NCBI GenBank assembly: GCA_030562195.1 | Contig: CM060202.1 | Coordinates: forward strand, 32,478,599 to 32,542,598 | Source of the DNA: Nipponacmea schrenckii | Lineage: Eukaryota; Mollusca; Gastropoda; Lottiidae | Direction: 5' to 3' | Length of the DNA stretch: 64,000 nucleotides | In this document: in pieces, positions 42,401-53,364 of the stretch | Layout: each line of letters opens with the position of its first letter | How positions within the stretch are numbered: position 1 is the stretch's first letter | Program-made: the position numbers and the translations under genes | Notes under the pieces: model-generated | What the model was told of the DNA's origin: nothing | Databases searched by the model: none | What the model saw: only the letters and a program-made list of their open reading frames with translations

Positions 42401-44634
42401 TTTTTGTAATATTATTCCTTTTACTTTCTACATAACGTCTTTTCTATACATGACAGACACTAAAGGAAACATATGAAGTTGAAAGCTCTAATTTCGACAA
42501 AATTTGATACCCTCAAACAAAATACTTTCATGCGATGTGGTTAAAAACTAATTGCGGAATTATACTACCATCAAAATGTTGTGCGGTCTGTAGTTGTTTA
42601 TAACAAGAGAGATAATCTGTAACCAGACATGTAAAGTTTCCACCATTGTGATCTACAGTCACGTTAATTTGAGATAAAGTTGGATCTATGTTAGTCATTC
42701 TCATGCCATTTTTATACCATACTGTGTACATGGACAGTGGACAATCTCCTATACTGGTTGAAACACTGTGCCATTCAAGTTGTATGATTGAAGTATAGTT
42801 ATCTTCTGGTTTTAAAACAGGATTTAGTGGAGATCGCCCTTTAAATGTTGGTTTCTCTAAAACTCGAATAAAATTAGATGTGATAACAAGTAAATCAATA
42901 TCTTATTGAGCTTTATAACACTTTTCTCGGTATCTAAGAGGGTCAGCAGAACTAATGGAATTTTTTGGGTTTAACTTTTGCATCCCAATTTCAATGTACA
43001 CAAATTTACCATTTTAGAAATCACAAAGATCAAACCTTCACCTTATTCAAATCATCTGAAAATCAAACCTTCGTCATATTCAAATCATCTTAAAATCAAA
43101 CCTTCGTCTTATTCAAATCATCTTAAACATCAAACCTTCGTCTTATTCAAATCATCTTAAAATCAAACCTTCGTCTTATTCAAATCATCTTAAAATCAAA
43201 CCTTCGTCTTATTCAAATCATCTGAAAATCAAACCTTCGTCTTATTCAAATCATCTTAAAATCAAACCTTCATCTTATTCAAATCATCTTAAACATCAAA
43301 CCTTCGTCTTATTCAAATCTTTTTAAAATCAAACAACCGTCTTATTCAAATCATCTTAAAATCAAACCTTCGTCTTATTCAAATCATCTTAAAATCAAAC
43401 CTTCGTCTTATTCAAATCATCTTAAAATCAAACCTTCGTCTTATTCAAATCATCTTAAACATCAAACCTTCGTCTTATTCAAATCATCTAAACATCAAAC
43501 CTTCGTCTTATTCAAATCATCTTAAACATCAAACCTTCGTCTTATTCAAATCATCTTAAAAATCAAACCTTCGTCTTATTCAAATCATCTTAAAGTCAAA
43601 CCTTCGTCTTATTCAAATCATCTTAAACTCAAACCTTCATCTTATTCAAATCATCTTAAATATCAAACCTTTATCTTATTCAAATCATCTTAAACATCAA
43701 ACCTTTGGCTTATTCAAATCATCTCTAAATCATACCTTCGTCTTATTCAAATCATCTTAAAAATCAAACCTTCGTCTTATTCAAATCATCTTAAAGTCAA
43801 ACCTTCGTCTTATTCAAATCATCTTAAAATCAAACCTTCATCTTATTCAAATCATCTTAAAATCATACCTTCATCTTATTCAAATCATCTTAAAATCAAA
43901 CCTTCGTCTTATTCAAATCATCTTAAACATCAAACCTTCGTCTTATTCAAATCATCTTAAAATCATACCTTCGTCTTATTCAAATCATCTTAAAATCATA
44001 CCTTCGTCTTATTCAAATCATCTTAAAATCAAACCTTCATCTTATTCAAATCATCTTAAAATCATACCTTCGTCTTATTCAAATCATCTTAAAATCAAAC
44101 CTTCGTCTTATTCAAATCATCTTAAAATTAAACCTTCGTCTTATTCAAATCATCTTAAAATCATACCTTCATCTTATTCAAATCATCTTAAAATCATACC
44201 TTCATCTTATTCAAATCATTTTAAAGATCAACCTAATATCTCACCTGTAATAATCAAAGCTTTCTGTCCCAAACGAATTTCTTGGAACTGTATCCAATAT
44301 ATTCCAGCATCTTCTTTTTGTAGTTTTCTTTTTTTCACCACAAAGGCATCATTAGTCATGAAGATTTCCGTCAGATTACTGGTCCAATATGTTGGTTTAC
44401 CACTCTTATAAATTATTTGTTCTCTTGTAGAATCCATCTTATCTTTAAACTTAAGATATGATTCATTTTTAAGATCCTGCATTTTAATTTCATTTTGGAT
44501 GATCTTCTCTCCATAAAGTTCCGATATATATTCTTTATACTTCTCTCTGAGGTCAGACAGTAAAAAATTCATCACAAGTTCCTTTCCAAGTCGCCCCACA
44601 ATTATTTCTGTTTTGTTGCACTCTTCACTTGCAA
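38806..44634 (-). CDS. Central IgSF receptor gene (seven exons seen, 5' end missing)
   Basis: Exons on the minus strand: Ig1 44634-44245, Ig2 42856-42569, Ig3 42096-41809, TM 41416-41297, Lys-rich 41122-41084, tail-1 40738-40338, tail-2 39456-38806. Junction phases agree throughout (1-1 for the first five, 1-0 for tail-1, 0 for tail-2), giving about 725 residues without a signal peptide. It is a type I membrane protein with three extracellular Ig-like domains and a long, repeat-rich cytoplasmic tail containing YDSI, YELM, YDSL and YTRL tyrosine motifs. The last two resemble SH2-binding YxxL sites. The ligand is unknown. No first exon was recognised in 44640-47075; it may lie in or beyond the gap at 47076. 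An extra short exon near 42280-42210 (LNIEECYNVFESDTF) is possible but unproven. Confidence 0.75.
39457..40337. other. Intron between the two tail exons
   Basis: No coding signal. A segment resembling 37640-37800 (ATATATAGATTCCAACT and surroundings) indicates that the tail-2 exon and its intron were duplicated downstream. Confidence 0.5.
40338..40738 (-). CDS. Receptor cytoplasmic tail exon 1 with 13-residue repeats
   Basis: Acceptor TTTAATTACAG (phase 1), donor TTG|GTTAGT (phase 0), 401 bp. The unique start EEHFYDSIDESAPENLADEG is followed by SYELMELQ (YDSI and YELM motifs), then about eight units of GTSTDNNSRNGEP. The unique-to-repeat transition is open and in frame, and fixes which of the open frames of the 39-bp repeat is translated. 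Confidence 0.75.
41084..41122 (-). CDS. Receptor Lys-rich juxtamembrane exon
   Basis: Acceptor TTTAATTTTACAG, 39 bp, phase 1-1, encoding KKKKKPQHTSSEE. The donor is GAAG|GTTGGT (weak). The basic cluster follows the membrane span directly and could bind acidic lipids. Similar exons with the same phase are found in triplicate at 2.5-3.1 kb. Confidence 0.65.
41297..41416 (-). CDS. Receptor transmembrane exon
   Basis: Acceptor TTTTTCAG, donor CAGA|GTAAGT, 120 bp, phase 1-1. It encodes TENKAFNIIVIRIVIACVAV and then VVVAVIVIVILVIMYRKYQ: about 27 hydrophobic residues ended by basic YRKYQ, a stop-transfer signature. An Arg occurs within the N-terminal third of the hydrophobic stretch (VIRIVIA). Such a residue could pair with an acidic transmembrane adaptor, which is inference. 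Confidence 0.88.
41495..41690. repeat. Short degenerate repeat GGATCACTGGTACA in intron
   Basis: About ten imperfect 14-18-bp units (AGGATCACTGATAC, AAGATCACAGATA and similar) between the Ig3 and TM exons. Confidence 0.8.
41809..42096 (-). CDS. Receptor exon Ig3 (C2/I-set)
   Basis: Acceptor TTTAAATTTTCAG, donor ACAG|GTATAC, 288 bp, phase 1-1. It starts SDPPIDVKLVPDQREIIVNK and contains VRCSAKCHPKCNVTWKKDF (B-strand Cys, C-strand Trp) and IENIDSSHEGYYGCLVNNTH (DxxHEGYYGC, F-strand Cys). All core Ig residues are present. This is the clearest Ig domain in the window and sits directly before the transmembrane exon. Confidence 0.9.
42569..42856 (-). CDS. Receptor exon Ig2
   Basis: Acceptor TTCGAGTTTTAG, donor GATG|GTAGTA, 288 bp, phase 1-1, 96 residues. 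It contains LEWHSVSTSIGDCPLSMYTV, WYKNGMRM (C-strand Trp) and VDHNGGNFTCLVTDYLSCYK (F-strand Cys). It looks like a diverged Ig or cytokine-receptor-like domain; the donor is non-optimal. An ATG inside is used if the exon is read alone, but the splice phases argue for an internal exon. Confidence 0.65.
43021..44226 (-). repeat. 33-34-bp minisatellite in the Ig1-Ig2 intron
   Basis: About 36 tandem copies of AATCAAACCTTCGTCTTATT followed by CAAATCATCTTAA (33 bp; a 34-bp variant has AAACATC). It starts 19 bp from the exon Ig1 donor. Units are contiguous with no unique spacers. Confidence 0.95.
44245..44634 (-). CDS. Receptor exon Ig1 (V-like, non-canonical)
   Basis: Acceptor TTGTTTACAG at the 5' side, donor ACAG|GTGAGA at 44245/44244, 390 bp, phase 1-1. 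It encodes ASEECNKTEIIVGRLGKE at the start and KEDAGIYWIQFQEIRLGQ near the end. The Asp-x-Gly-x-Tyr signature of an Ig F strand is present, but the following Cys is replaced (YWI), and the only Cys is near the N-terminus, so the usual intradomain disulphide is missing. Paralogous fragments lie at 30655-30800 and 32366-32612. Confidence 0.75.
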
Positions 44635-44639
44635 CTGTA

Positions 44640-45179
44640 AACAAATAATAGGGAATTACAATGTAGAAAAAAATATATCGACTTCAATGTTAAGAATGAT
44701 CAAATTATGTAATGCACGTATTTCAAAATACATAGCTTCAACATGAATCTTTACGGACAGCTAAAAATTGAACGAATTTACTATGGTTAAAACTCAACTT
44801 ATTTCGATTTTACTGATTTTCAATAGAGTTCTCATCTTTCGGTAATAATAAACAATTTCCCTAAGTTTCCTGAAAATCTGTCAAGAATCCATCGTGGACA
44901 TGCGAACAACAAGTACATGTAACAAAGTTTACTTCTTGAAAGACAGACTATTTATCAATGACAAAGTTTATCATGTTACCCAATCAAATCAGATGACACT
45001 TCTTACAGCATATCAATTATTTGTTGGAACATTAATAGTGGTCTCATAAGAAAGTTACAAGATGTCAACTTTGTAATTCTTATCAAAGCATACGACATAA
45101 TCGCCTTACTACACGTAGGACAGTTAGTACACAACACAGGCCAAATTAGCCGGGCATTCCAAACATGTAGTAAATCGTA
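44640..45179. other. Upstream of Ig1 exon, no first exon recognised
   Basis: AT-rich. Searched on the minus strand for an ATG with a hydrophobic leader and a phase-1 donor; none was convincing. Confidence 0.4.
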
Positions 45180-45775
45180 AGAAACATAAGGCCAGTGGTG
45201 GGTTATTAGTATTCATTAAAGATCATATAAAGGAAAAGATCAAAATAGAGGAAGCAAACGAGACTGGTTTTACTGTTATCAGGTTAGTTAAGCATTGATA
45301 GATAAGAATTCATCTCTCATAGAACTAAGTATAATAATACTATTAAACATGCCTAGACTGAGTATAGAAATAAAACTGGCAACGAGTTAAGTCTTCTAGC
45401 TAAATCAAACCCTAAACAATTCTGGTTCAAAATTAAGATATTAAAGAACCCTCAAGTACTTGGGGTTAGTAACAACATCACATTAGATGAGTTTTATATT
45501 CCTTTCAAATCATTATTCGAGACAGACCTAGCAGATGTTGAGACCTATCCAGAGATCATAGATAATTGGTCCCATCAACCTGATTTTCCTAACTATACTG
45601 ACAGAAACTAAAAAGGCAATATTAAAACTTAAAAAGGGTAAAAGTGCATTACCCCAGAAATATTGAAACATTGATGTAATATCAATGCCTCTCTGTTCGC
45701 TTTTCAATATTATATTTGACACAGGCATCTATCCAAACGAATGGTCAAAATGTATTATAATAACTGTACCCAAGA
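45180..45775 (+). mobile_element. Degenerate LINE remnant (endonuclease to RT)
   Basis: Frames with ASGGLLVFIKDHIKEKIKIE (endonuclease region), KQFWFKIKI and LDEFYIPFKSLFETD (linker), and LCSLFNIIFDTGIYPNEWSK (start of RT) appear in order but with many stops and frameshifts. An old, dead copy that ends abruptly at about 45775. Confidence 0.65.
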
Positions 45776-45956
45776 AACAACTATCAGCGACAATAACATA
45801 GATTTTCTCGATACTACTGTTTTTAAAGGAGATTCCATAGCAGAGACTAAAAAATTAGATATTAAAGTATATTTCAAAGAAACCGACACTCATCAACTTT
45901 TGCATAAGAGTTCATTTCATCCAAAATATACTTTGTCTGGAATAATTAGGCCATGA
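45776..45956 (+). mobile_element. Penelope-like RT fragment fused to the LINE remnant
   Basis: NNIDFLDTTVFKGDSI, then LDIKVYFKETDTHQLLHKSS and FHPKYTLSGIIRP. The FLDTT...DIKVYxKxTDTHQ.LH..S.HP block is the C-terminal core of Penelope-type reverse transcriptases. It follows the LINE fragment without a gap. The two are in one open frame (45741-45956), so the junction is either a chimeric insertion or template switching. Confidence 0.75.
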
Positions 45957-45965
45957 AAAAAGATA

Positions 45966-46970
45966 CTTGGTTCTCAGGCAATTACCTTGGGAAAAAATGG
46001 TGCGGGCGGGCGGTTTTATTTTTTTTTTTTATTTCTCCAAATTACCTCCCCTTAATCAAAATAAAAAGCATAATATTTAGACATTATTGAAAGCGGGCGG
46101 CTTTTAATTTTTTTTTTATATAACTAAGCCTCAAAATGGATGAATGGAAGGGACAGTCTTTGTCTCGCCAGTAAACATCTTCACTTCGTAACCGTATTAA
46201 TCGGGTCACCGTCTTCCACAAAGATCTTGGGTTGGGCACGACGCCGAGCTCAGCTACTTTCCACACGGATTCCGGTGGTTTCTTTCAATAATACATTTAC
46301 TTTAGAAGTTTTTTCCGCTGGAAGAATTTTCCAGGGTCATGTAGCAACCCCCTTTTCTGTCAAAACCGATGTAAACGCTGTCATGAATTATTCAGAAAAT
46401 CTCAAATCGTCTCAAATCGTCTAGAATTTTTTTCACACTTGTGGCGAACGACCTTGAACCCTTATAATAAGGGAAATAACCACACCACCTCGTCAGGTCG
46501 TACAAAATACTTCACAATGAACCAGATCGTCCAACTAAATATTTAGTCATGCCGAAATCGGCACTCAGAATAATTTATGTTTAAATTAAAATAACGTACA
46601 TCTGGAAAACACTCCGATTAAATTACGATTATTTCCCAAATCGCGTAAATCCCCGTTAAAGAGTAGCAACGGACCTGGGTAAACGAGGCTAGTAGTGTAA
46701 AGCAGTCACCGAAATTACACAAAGATGGCGTATTGCCGGAAATATGAAGTTTGTAAAAGAAGACAAAAATAAAGACGAGAAATTAAAAAATATAGCTTAT
46801 CATACCGAACCGAAATTGGCAAGATGTGTCCTAGTTCAAGAATAAGCAGTTTTTTATTGATTGCAAAGATAATGCGGGCGGGCGACGTATTTTTATTTTT
46901 ATTTTGTTTAACAAATAAAATGGTTTGAAGCGGGAGGTTTTTGCCGGTGCGGCGGTGCCTGAGAACCAAG
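45966..46970. mobile_element. About 1-kb non-autonomous TIR DNA element
   Basis: Perfect 15-bp inverted termini: CTTGGTTCTCAGGCA at 45966-45980 and its reverse at 46956-46970. GCGGGCGG-rich and T-rich sub-terminal blocks are mirrored inside both ends. No transposase domain was recognised. A clear target duplication was not seen. Confidence 0.6.
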
Positions 46971-47075
46971 AAACTTTTTTTTTTTGTGGCCTTAAGTCAC
47001 AAGTTTTACGATTTCATCGAATTTGCACAAGGTACGATTGTTTTCTCAAAACTGAAAGAGCGTGGATACTCTAAA

Positions 47076-47575
47076 NNNNNNNNNNNNNNNNNNNNNNNNN
47101 NNNNNNNNNNNNNNNNNNNNNNNNNNNNNNNNNNNNNNNNNNNNNNNNNNNNNNNNNNNNNNNNNNNNNNNNNNNNNNNNNNNNNNNNNNNNNNNNNNNN
47201 NNNNNNNNNNNNNNNNNNNNNNNNNNNNNNNNNNNNNNNNNNNNNNNNNNNNNNNNNNNNNNNNNNNNNNNNNNNNNNNNNNNNNNNNNNNNNNNNNNNN
47301 NNNNNNNNNNNNNNNNNNNNNNNNNNNNNNNNNNNNNNNNNNNNNNNNNNNNNNNNNNNNNNNNNNNNNNNNNNNNNNNNNNNNNNNNNNNNNNNNNNNN
47401 NNNNNNNNNNNNNNNNNNNNNNNNNNNNNNNNNNNNNNNNNNNNNNNNNNNNNNNNNNNNNNNNNNNNNNNNNNNNNNNNNNNNNNNNNNNNNNNNNNNN
47501 NNNNNNNNNNNNNNNNNNNNNNNNNNNNNNNNNNNNNNNNNNNNNNNNNNNNNNNNNNNNNNNNNNNNNNNNNNN
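47076..47575. other. Assembly gap (500 N)
   Basis: Exactly 500 N at the inner edge of the right inverted arm. The loop between the arms is therefore of unknown true length. Confidence 1.
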
Positions 47576-47576
47576 A

Positions 47577-50300
47577 TGACATGCTGAATGAATGTCAATT
47601 TCAAAATACAAATATGCTGCTTCGCAGTACAGACTAATTATCATATATTAACACAGTTGTATATTAACAAAGCTAAGATCTATAATTAATTGGTCTGATC
47701 AGCAAAGGTCGATGTTCTCTTTTGAAACTTCTAACCTCAGCGACAAACTGGCCAAATTAGTGAGGTGCAAGTCCTTTTGTGACACTAAAATCGTCGATAT
47801 CAGATAATCCTTTATCTCTGTATTTATTTTAATGCATTTTAGAGGAATAAAAATTACTGCCCACATATCACCTGATTTATTCTTTTATTTTTTTTCTGGC
47901 ATAACCGTTGTCAACATACATATTTTGCGTTGCTATAGATCAATTAGACCAAATGTAGGTCAACCGGAAGAAAAAATTGATTTACGATTTTGCAGTTTTA
48001 TATTATTTACTTGCAAAAAAACTCAAAATCAATCGAACAAAACGCCGCGATTTTATAACCACGACCATGTTATCTTTTATATGTTGAGACTAAAAATAAA
48101 AATCGCTATACAACTTCTAGAGTAATGTTTCTACTTGTTGCACACTTGCAATGTACCATGACCGGTTTTGCAAAAAGGTTCAAATTTATACTCATTAACT
48201 TGAAAATTTGCTGTAGCCATAAGAGAAATTTCGATAACAAACTGGAACTTTGCAGTAACGTATACATTTAAAGGATAATCCGGCAAGGACACAACTTCGT
48301 TATCAGTTTTATGATAGGGGGGTGGGGCGTCTCATAAAGACAACTGAGATTCTTATATTAATGGAAAAAACTATGACATGTTACGATGAACAGTGACACG
48401 TCAATTAATAATAACTTAAAATGGCTGAAAAAAACTGCACGAAACTAAACATCGAGACCTGCATGTTAATAACATTGGTAGAATGTATCATACAGGGAAA
48501 TATTACAGTCGATTGAATATCAGTTTTAGAATGACGGTTAACTCTATTATAATATGGGTCATACAGTCATATGAATATCAGTTTCAGAATGGTTGTATTA
48601 TTCTCTTATATTAACTAGCCAGAGTCTATGTGTCCTTCAAGAATATCAATAACATTTTTACAGGTTGTAAAACCAATTGCTCATTCATATTCAAATTCAA
48701 ATATTTCTTGGGGTTGTAGAGTGAAGGAGAGACCTAATTACAGTACAGTCTAGCCAATGAGTCAGAAAATGGCAGCCCCTAAGTAGAGTGTATCATATAG
48801 GGAAATAATAGTGTTATATGAATATCAGTTTCAGAATGACATTTAACTCTATTATTATATCTAGCTAGGGTCTCTATGACCGTCAAATAAATATTTCAGT
48901 CATATGAATGTCAGTTTCAGAATTTATATTATGATATCTAGCCAGGGTCTCTATGGGATCAACGAAATATTACAGTCAATTGAATATCAGTTTCAGAATG
49001 ACTGTTAACTCTATTATAATATGTAGCCAGGGTCTGTATGACCGTCAAATAAATATTACAGTCATATGAATATCGTGGATAAGTGATAAGTGTAATAATT
49101 ATAAAAGATAGGAGGTGAATCAAGACGAAACTAAACATATCATACTAACTGTATCATATTAGGATGGGTAGCGTGTGTCATTCAAAGAAATGTCGCTTTC
49201 AGAAATATCTAGCTGGCTAGGGCCTTTATATGTGTCCTTTATCTAGTCAATTGAATATCAGTTTCAGAAAGTGTTTTTCTATTATGCTATCTAGCAAGGG
49301 TTTCTATGTTATCTAAAAATATCAATAACATTTTAACAGGATGTAAAATCGATTACTCATTCATAGTTTAAATTCAATTATTTCTTGAGATAAAAAGTTG
49401 AAATCTTGTTTACCATATGAAAGAGAGACCTAACTAGGTTACGGTGTCGGCAATGAGTCAGAAAACAGCAACTCCATAACATGTACAATTAAATTTCATG
49501 TAACTTAAGTTGAATTGTGTCATGAATATATGTCAATAGTACTAGAAATGAACAATTCTTACAAAAATAATCTTGGAACTTCACTTTTTATTTCTATGTT
49601 TTATATCTTTTCTAAATATTGCGGTGTCTTTAGAATGGATCAATTCATTAACACTATCAAACGAAATAATTCTGTACACACATGAATCTGAAGGCTGAAA
49701 TTTGGACAGTAAGCTCTGAACGGTATTACTGATTAGTTTATCTGAACAATTCCTTTTCTGAGACTATGATTGGGCAAAAGAAGACAGAACCTATCCCCTT
49801 CAGTTCAGTTCCATTTTTAAAAATCTGTAATATTTATTCAAATTGAAAGTTACGTGTTACGATGAACAGTGACAGATCTATTAATAATTACTTTAAAATG
49901 GCTGAAAAACTTAACGATACTAAATATCGAGGCCTGCATGTCAATACGATGAGATGAAAAAAAAAAGAATAGCGTGTGTCATTCAAGGAAATATTAGGCA
50001 CATGAATATCGCTTTCAAAATTATTTTACTGGCTAGGGCCTTTATATGTGCCCTTCATCTAGCTTCGGTCTCTCCATGTCAAGGAAATATTACAGTCAAT
50101 TGAATATCAGTTTCAGAAAGTGTTTCTCTATTATAATATAGCTTGGTTTATTCTGTGTCCTTTCAATATATCAATAACATTCTTACAGGATGTAATATCG
50201 ATTAATCATTCATAGTTAAATTCAAAAACCTCTTGAGATTAAAAAATTGAAATCTTGTTTAGCATATGAAAGAGAGACCTAATTACGGTACAGTATAATC
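47577..50300. repeat. Inner part of right inverted arm
   Basis: Reverse copy of 30.82-35.18 kb: segments such as GACCGGTTTTGCAAAAAGG (48160, reverse at 34272) and the satellite at 48480-49110 (reverse of 33230-33960) correspond. It lacks the Ig1 fragment and the 270-bp duplicate seen in the left arm. No gene was recognised. Confidence 0.8.
48480..49110 (-). repeat. About 85-93-bp satellite, right arm
   Basis: Same units as 33230-33960 in reverse (AATATCAGTTTCAGAATGAC, TATGACCGTCAAATAAATAT). Confidence 0.8.
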
Positions 50301-52185
50301 TATGAGTCACATTTTTGATGATTTGAAGGTAAAATGAGGTTTGAACCAAATACTAAACATGACTACATATAATGAATACCTTGCGATTTCTATCAACATT
50401 TCTTTACATGTTTAATAATTTTAAAATTATCGATAAAAAGAAAATAGTGGTTCAGATAGATTTTGATTGCGTCCACCACCTGCACTGTTATGAACAACGG
50501 ATGACCAAAGCCTTGACAATTCCTCTTTCATCTTGAAACATGCTGTTGTATCGAAATTGTTAAAAGCAGCATGTAATCTCCTTTGCCTTGTATAAGTTGT
50601 CTAACAAAAGTCAGCATAAATTAAACTATTATAGATTTCTTATATAACTTTAATGTGGTTTAAAAGCATTTCAATGTTCAACTACAACTAATAAAACAAA
50701 AGTCGTATTAGCCATACCTAATAAAAGACACAGAAAAAATACTCAAATAAAAAACAGATAAAGCATGCAGTAAATACAAAACAGATACACAAAATACAAA
50801 AACAGATAAACTTACACTAAAATCAAAATCAATTAAAAAAAAAATAAACTTAATATAAAACAGGTAAACAATGTTTAAAAAATACTTATTATTAGATAAA
50901 AAATACAAGTGTCAACTTTGCATAATAAAATACCAATAACCTATTTTATCGTAGATCAATCTGCAATAAATACTGTTATTATAACATGTTTTATTGAATT
51001 TTAAATGCGATAAATTGTATATTTTATAAACTAATGATGCAGTTGAGATCAATGTTAATATTTTAAATATATAGGTTTGTCCAGGAAAAAACGATAACTG
51101 TTCATATCAGGATTATACATTAAGTATCAAATTTTAAACCATATAATAAAAATTGACATTAATAGTTTATACAATGGGCCAATCGTTATATTGTTTAAAA
51201 CAATAAAATAATTTCTATAATTTGTATATAGAAATGACATGATGACGATCCTTATACAAAACAGATTTCTAAAAAATAAACAGATATACCAATTATCAAA
51301 AAGAAAAACTAAATACAAAACAGATAAACCAAATACAAAACATATAAACCAAATGCAAAACAGATAAAGCAAATACAAAACAGATAAATGCATTTTACCT
51401 CTATAAAAAAAATAATAAAATGGAATGATTCTGTATAAGGATGGAAGAAGAATATATGATAAATAACAATATAAAAATATAAATTTATAACAGTTATACT
51501 CTGATTTCACGGAATATTCTATGTGTATCGACAACACTATAAATATTATAAAAATAAAGGAAATGGAATGATTCTGTATAAGGATGGAAGAATAATTCAT
51601 ATATGATAAATAACAATATAAAAATATAAATTTATAACAGTTATACTCTGATTTCACGGAATATTCTATGTGTATCGACAACACTATAAATATTATAAAA
51701 ATAAAGGAAATGGAATGATTCTGTATAAGCATGGAAGAAGTCATATGATAAAAAACAACAATAAACAAATACAAATTTATACGAGTTTTACTCTGATTTC
51801 ATTAAACAACAATTCAAAGGGATAGTAAAGTAAAATGTATGTATATGAAGAACACTATAAATCTCTATAAAAATAATGTTATGAACAGATGGCTGAAGAT
51901 TGAAGAAGAAGTCATATTATATTGAAGAAGAAGTCATATATATGAAAAAAAACAATATAACAAAATACTACAGTTTTATTCTTATTTCATTAAACAGCAA
52001 TTCAACATGTCTATTTTCGAAAGAAATGTTGGGTTGAGAATTATCCTCAGACTTTGTGTAGCACCATAAATTACCGTTACATTTAAAAGCTAGCAATACA
52101 GTTACATTTTTATTAATGAACACTAAGGACTAATGAACAATATTTAGTTTGTAATATTAGGAGACCCAGCTTGAAAACAAATCCT
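50300..52185. other. 3' flank of right receptor copy
   Basis: Mirrors 16.68-18.17 kb. It includes (AAATACAAAACAGATAAAC)n at 50740-50830 and 51300-51390, and about three copies of a roughly 145-bp unit at 51416-51860 (AATGGAATGATTCTGTATAA, then ATTTCACGGAATATTCTATG). No gene was recognised. Confidence 0.6.
51416..51860 (+). repeat. About 145-bp tandem repeat, three units
   Basis: Units start at about 51418, 51563 and 51710. The first two are near-identical and the third is diverged. Related to 2060-2140 at the left of the window. Confidence 0.8.
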
Positions 52186-52359
52186 TTAAGGTCGGTCTTC
52201 CTCATCAGAATCAATTTCCATAAATTTAGGCATTGGTGGTGCTTTCTTGGTAAAGTCTATTGTACTATACACGACTTCAGGTTCTGGCTTGGTGCCAAGA
52301 ATCCTAAACCAATTTGGAGTAAGTAACATAAGTTGAGCATATATAATACCCCCAGACTC
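52186..52359 (-). CDS. IgSF receptor C-terminal exon with two ITIM-type motifs, right arm
   Basis: Minus strand: an acceptor TTTTTTTTCAG (ending at 52360) precedes 57 codons and TAA (52188-52186), phase 0, matching the donor ATG|GTGAGT at 52566. It contains IIYAQL and VVYSTI, Tyr 24 residues apart, and the acidic terminus IDSDEEDRP. Relative to the left copy there are four synonymous changes and one replacement (KPKPEVV to KPEPEVV). The intron of about 206 bp is also conserved in the left arm. The function as an inhibitory signalling tail is by analogy with known ITIM receptors. Confidence 0.75.
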   Translation of the reverse strand, partial: ESGGIIYAQLMLLTPNWFRILGTKPEPEVVYSTIDFTKKAPPMPKFMEIDSDEEDRP

Positions 52360-52565
52360 CTGAAAAAAAAAACCCGATTATCGAAAGGTGTGCTACTTTA
52401 TAGATAAAAGAAAAACAAACTTTAAAACATTATATTCATGACAACTTTATTTCATTCCAATCAAACAAACTAACCTGACAACATGAAACTGACACTAAGC
52501 TGGCTGTGACTGGTTAGTTAATACAAAGCCCCCAATATAGACATAGAGAAAACCGTATTACTCAC

Positions 52566-53358
52566 CATATTTTGTTCAGTATTTCTGGAATTATTAATTT
52601 CTGAGTATGTTCCCCGTATAGATTTCGAGAATGAATGTCTGAGTATGTTCCTGGTATACCATTTCTAGAATGATTGTCTGAGTATATTCCCGGTATACCA
52701 TTTCTAGAATGATTGTCTGAGTATGTTCCCGGTATACCATTTCTAGAATGATTGTCTGAGTATGTTCCCCGTATACCATTTCGAGAATGAATGTCTGAGT
52801 ATGTTCCTGGAATACCATTTCTAGAATGATTGTCTGAGTATGTTCCCGGTATACCATTTCTAGAATGATTGTCTGAGTATGTTCCCGGTATACAATTTCT
52901 AGAATGATTGTCTGAGAATGTTCCCGGTATACAATTTCTAGAATGATTTTCGTGGATGTTCCCGGTATACCGTCTCTAGAATGATTGTCTGAGTATGTTA
53001 CCGGTATACCATTTCTACAATTATTGTCTGTGTATGTTCCCGGTATACCATTTCTAGAATGATTGTCTTTGGATGATGCTGGTGCACCATTTCTAGAATG
53101 ATGTCTGTGGATGTTCCGGTATACCATTTCTAGAATGATTGTCTGTGGATGTTACTGGTGCACCATTTCTAGAATTATTATCTGTTGATGTTACTGGTGC
53201 ACCTATTGTCTCTGAATGTAATTGGTGCACCAAATCTAGAATTATTGTCACTGGATGTAATTGGTGCACTATTTCTAGAATTATTGTCTATGGATGTTCC
53301 TGGTTCATCATTTCTTGAATTATTGTCTGTGGATGTTACTGGTGCACCATTTCTAGTT
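52566..53358 (-). pseudogene. Receptor tail array exon, 3' part, right arm
   Basis: About 20 units of the 13-residue repeat, mostly GIPGTYSDNHSRN variants, ending TYSEINNSRNTEQNM before the GTGAGT donor. The left copy has the same GIP-type zone before its donor. Short indels (near 52940 and 53105, and CACCTATTGTCTC near 53205) break the frame. It is interrupted at 53358 by a LINE; the array resumes at about 56291. Confidence 0.7.
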
Positions 53359-53364
53359 TCTAAT

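Noticed and set aside
43021..44226. CRISPR-like regular repeat array
   Set aside because: Units are directly contiguous without unique spacers, and the setting is a eukaryotic intron. It is a minisatellite.
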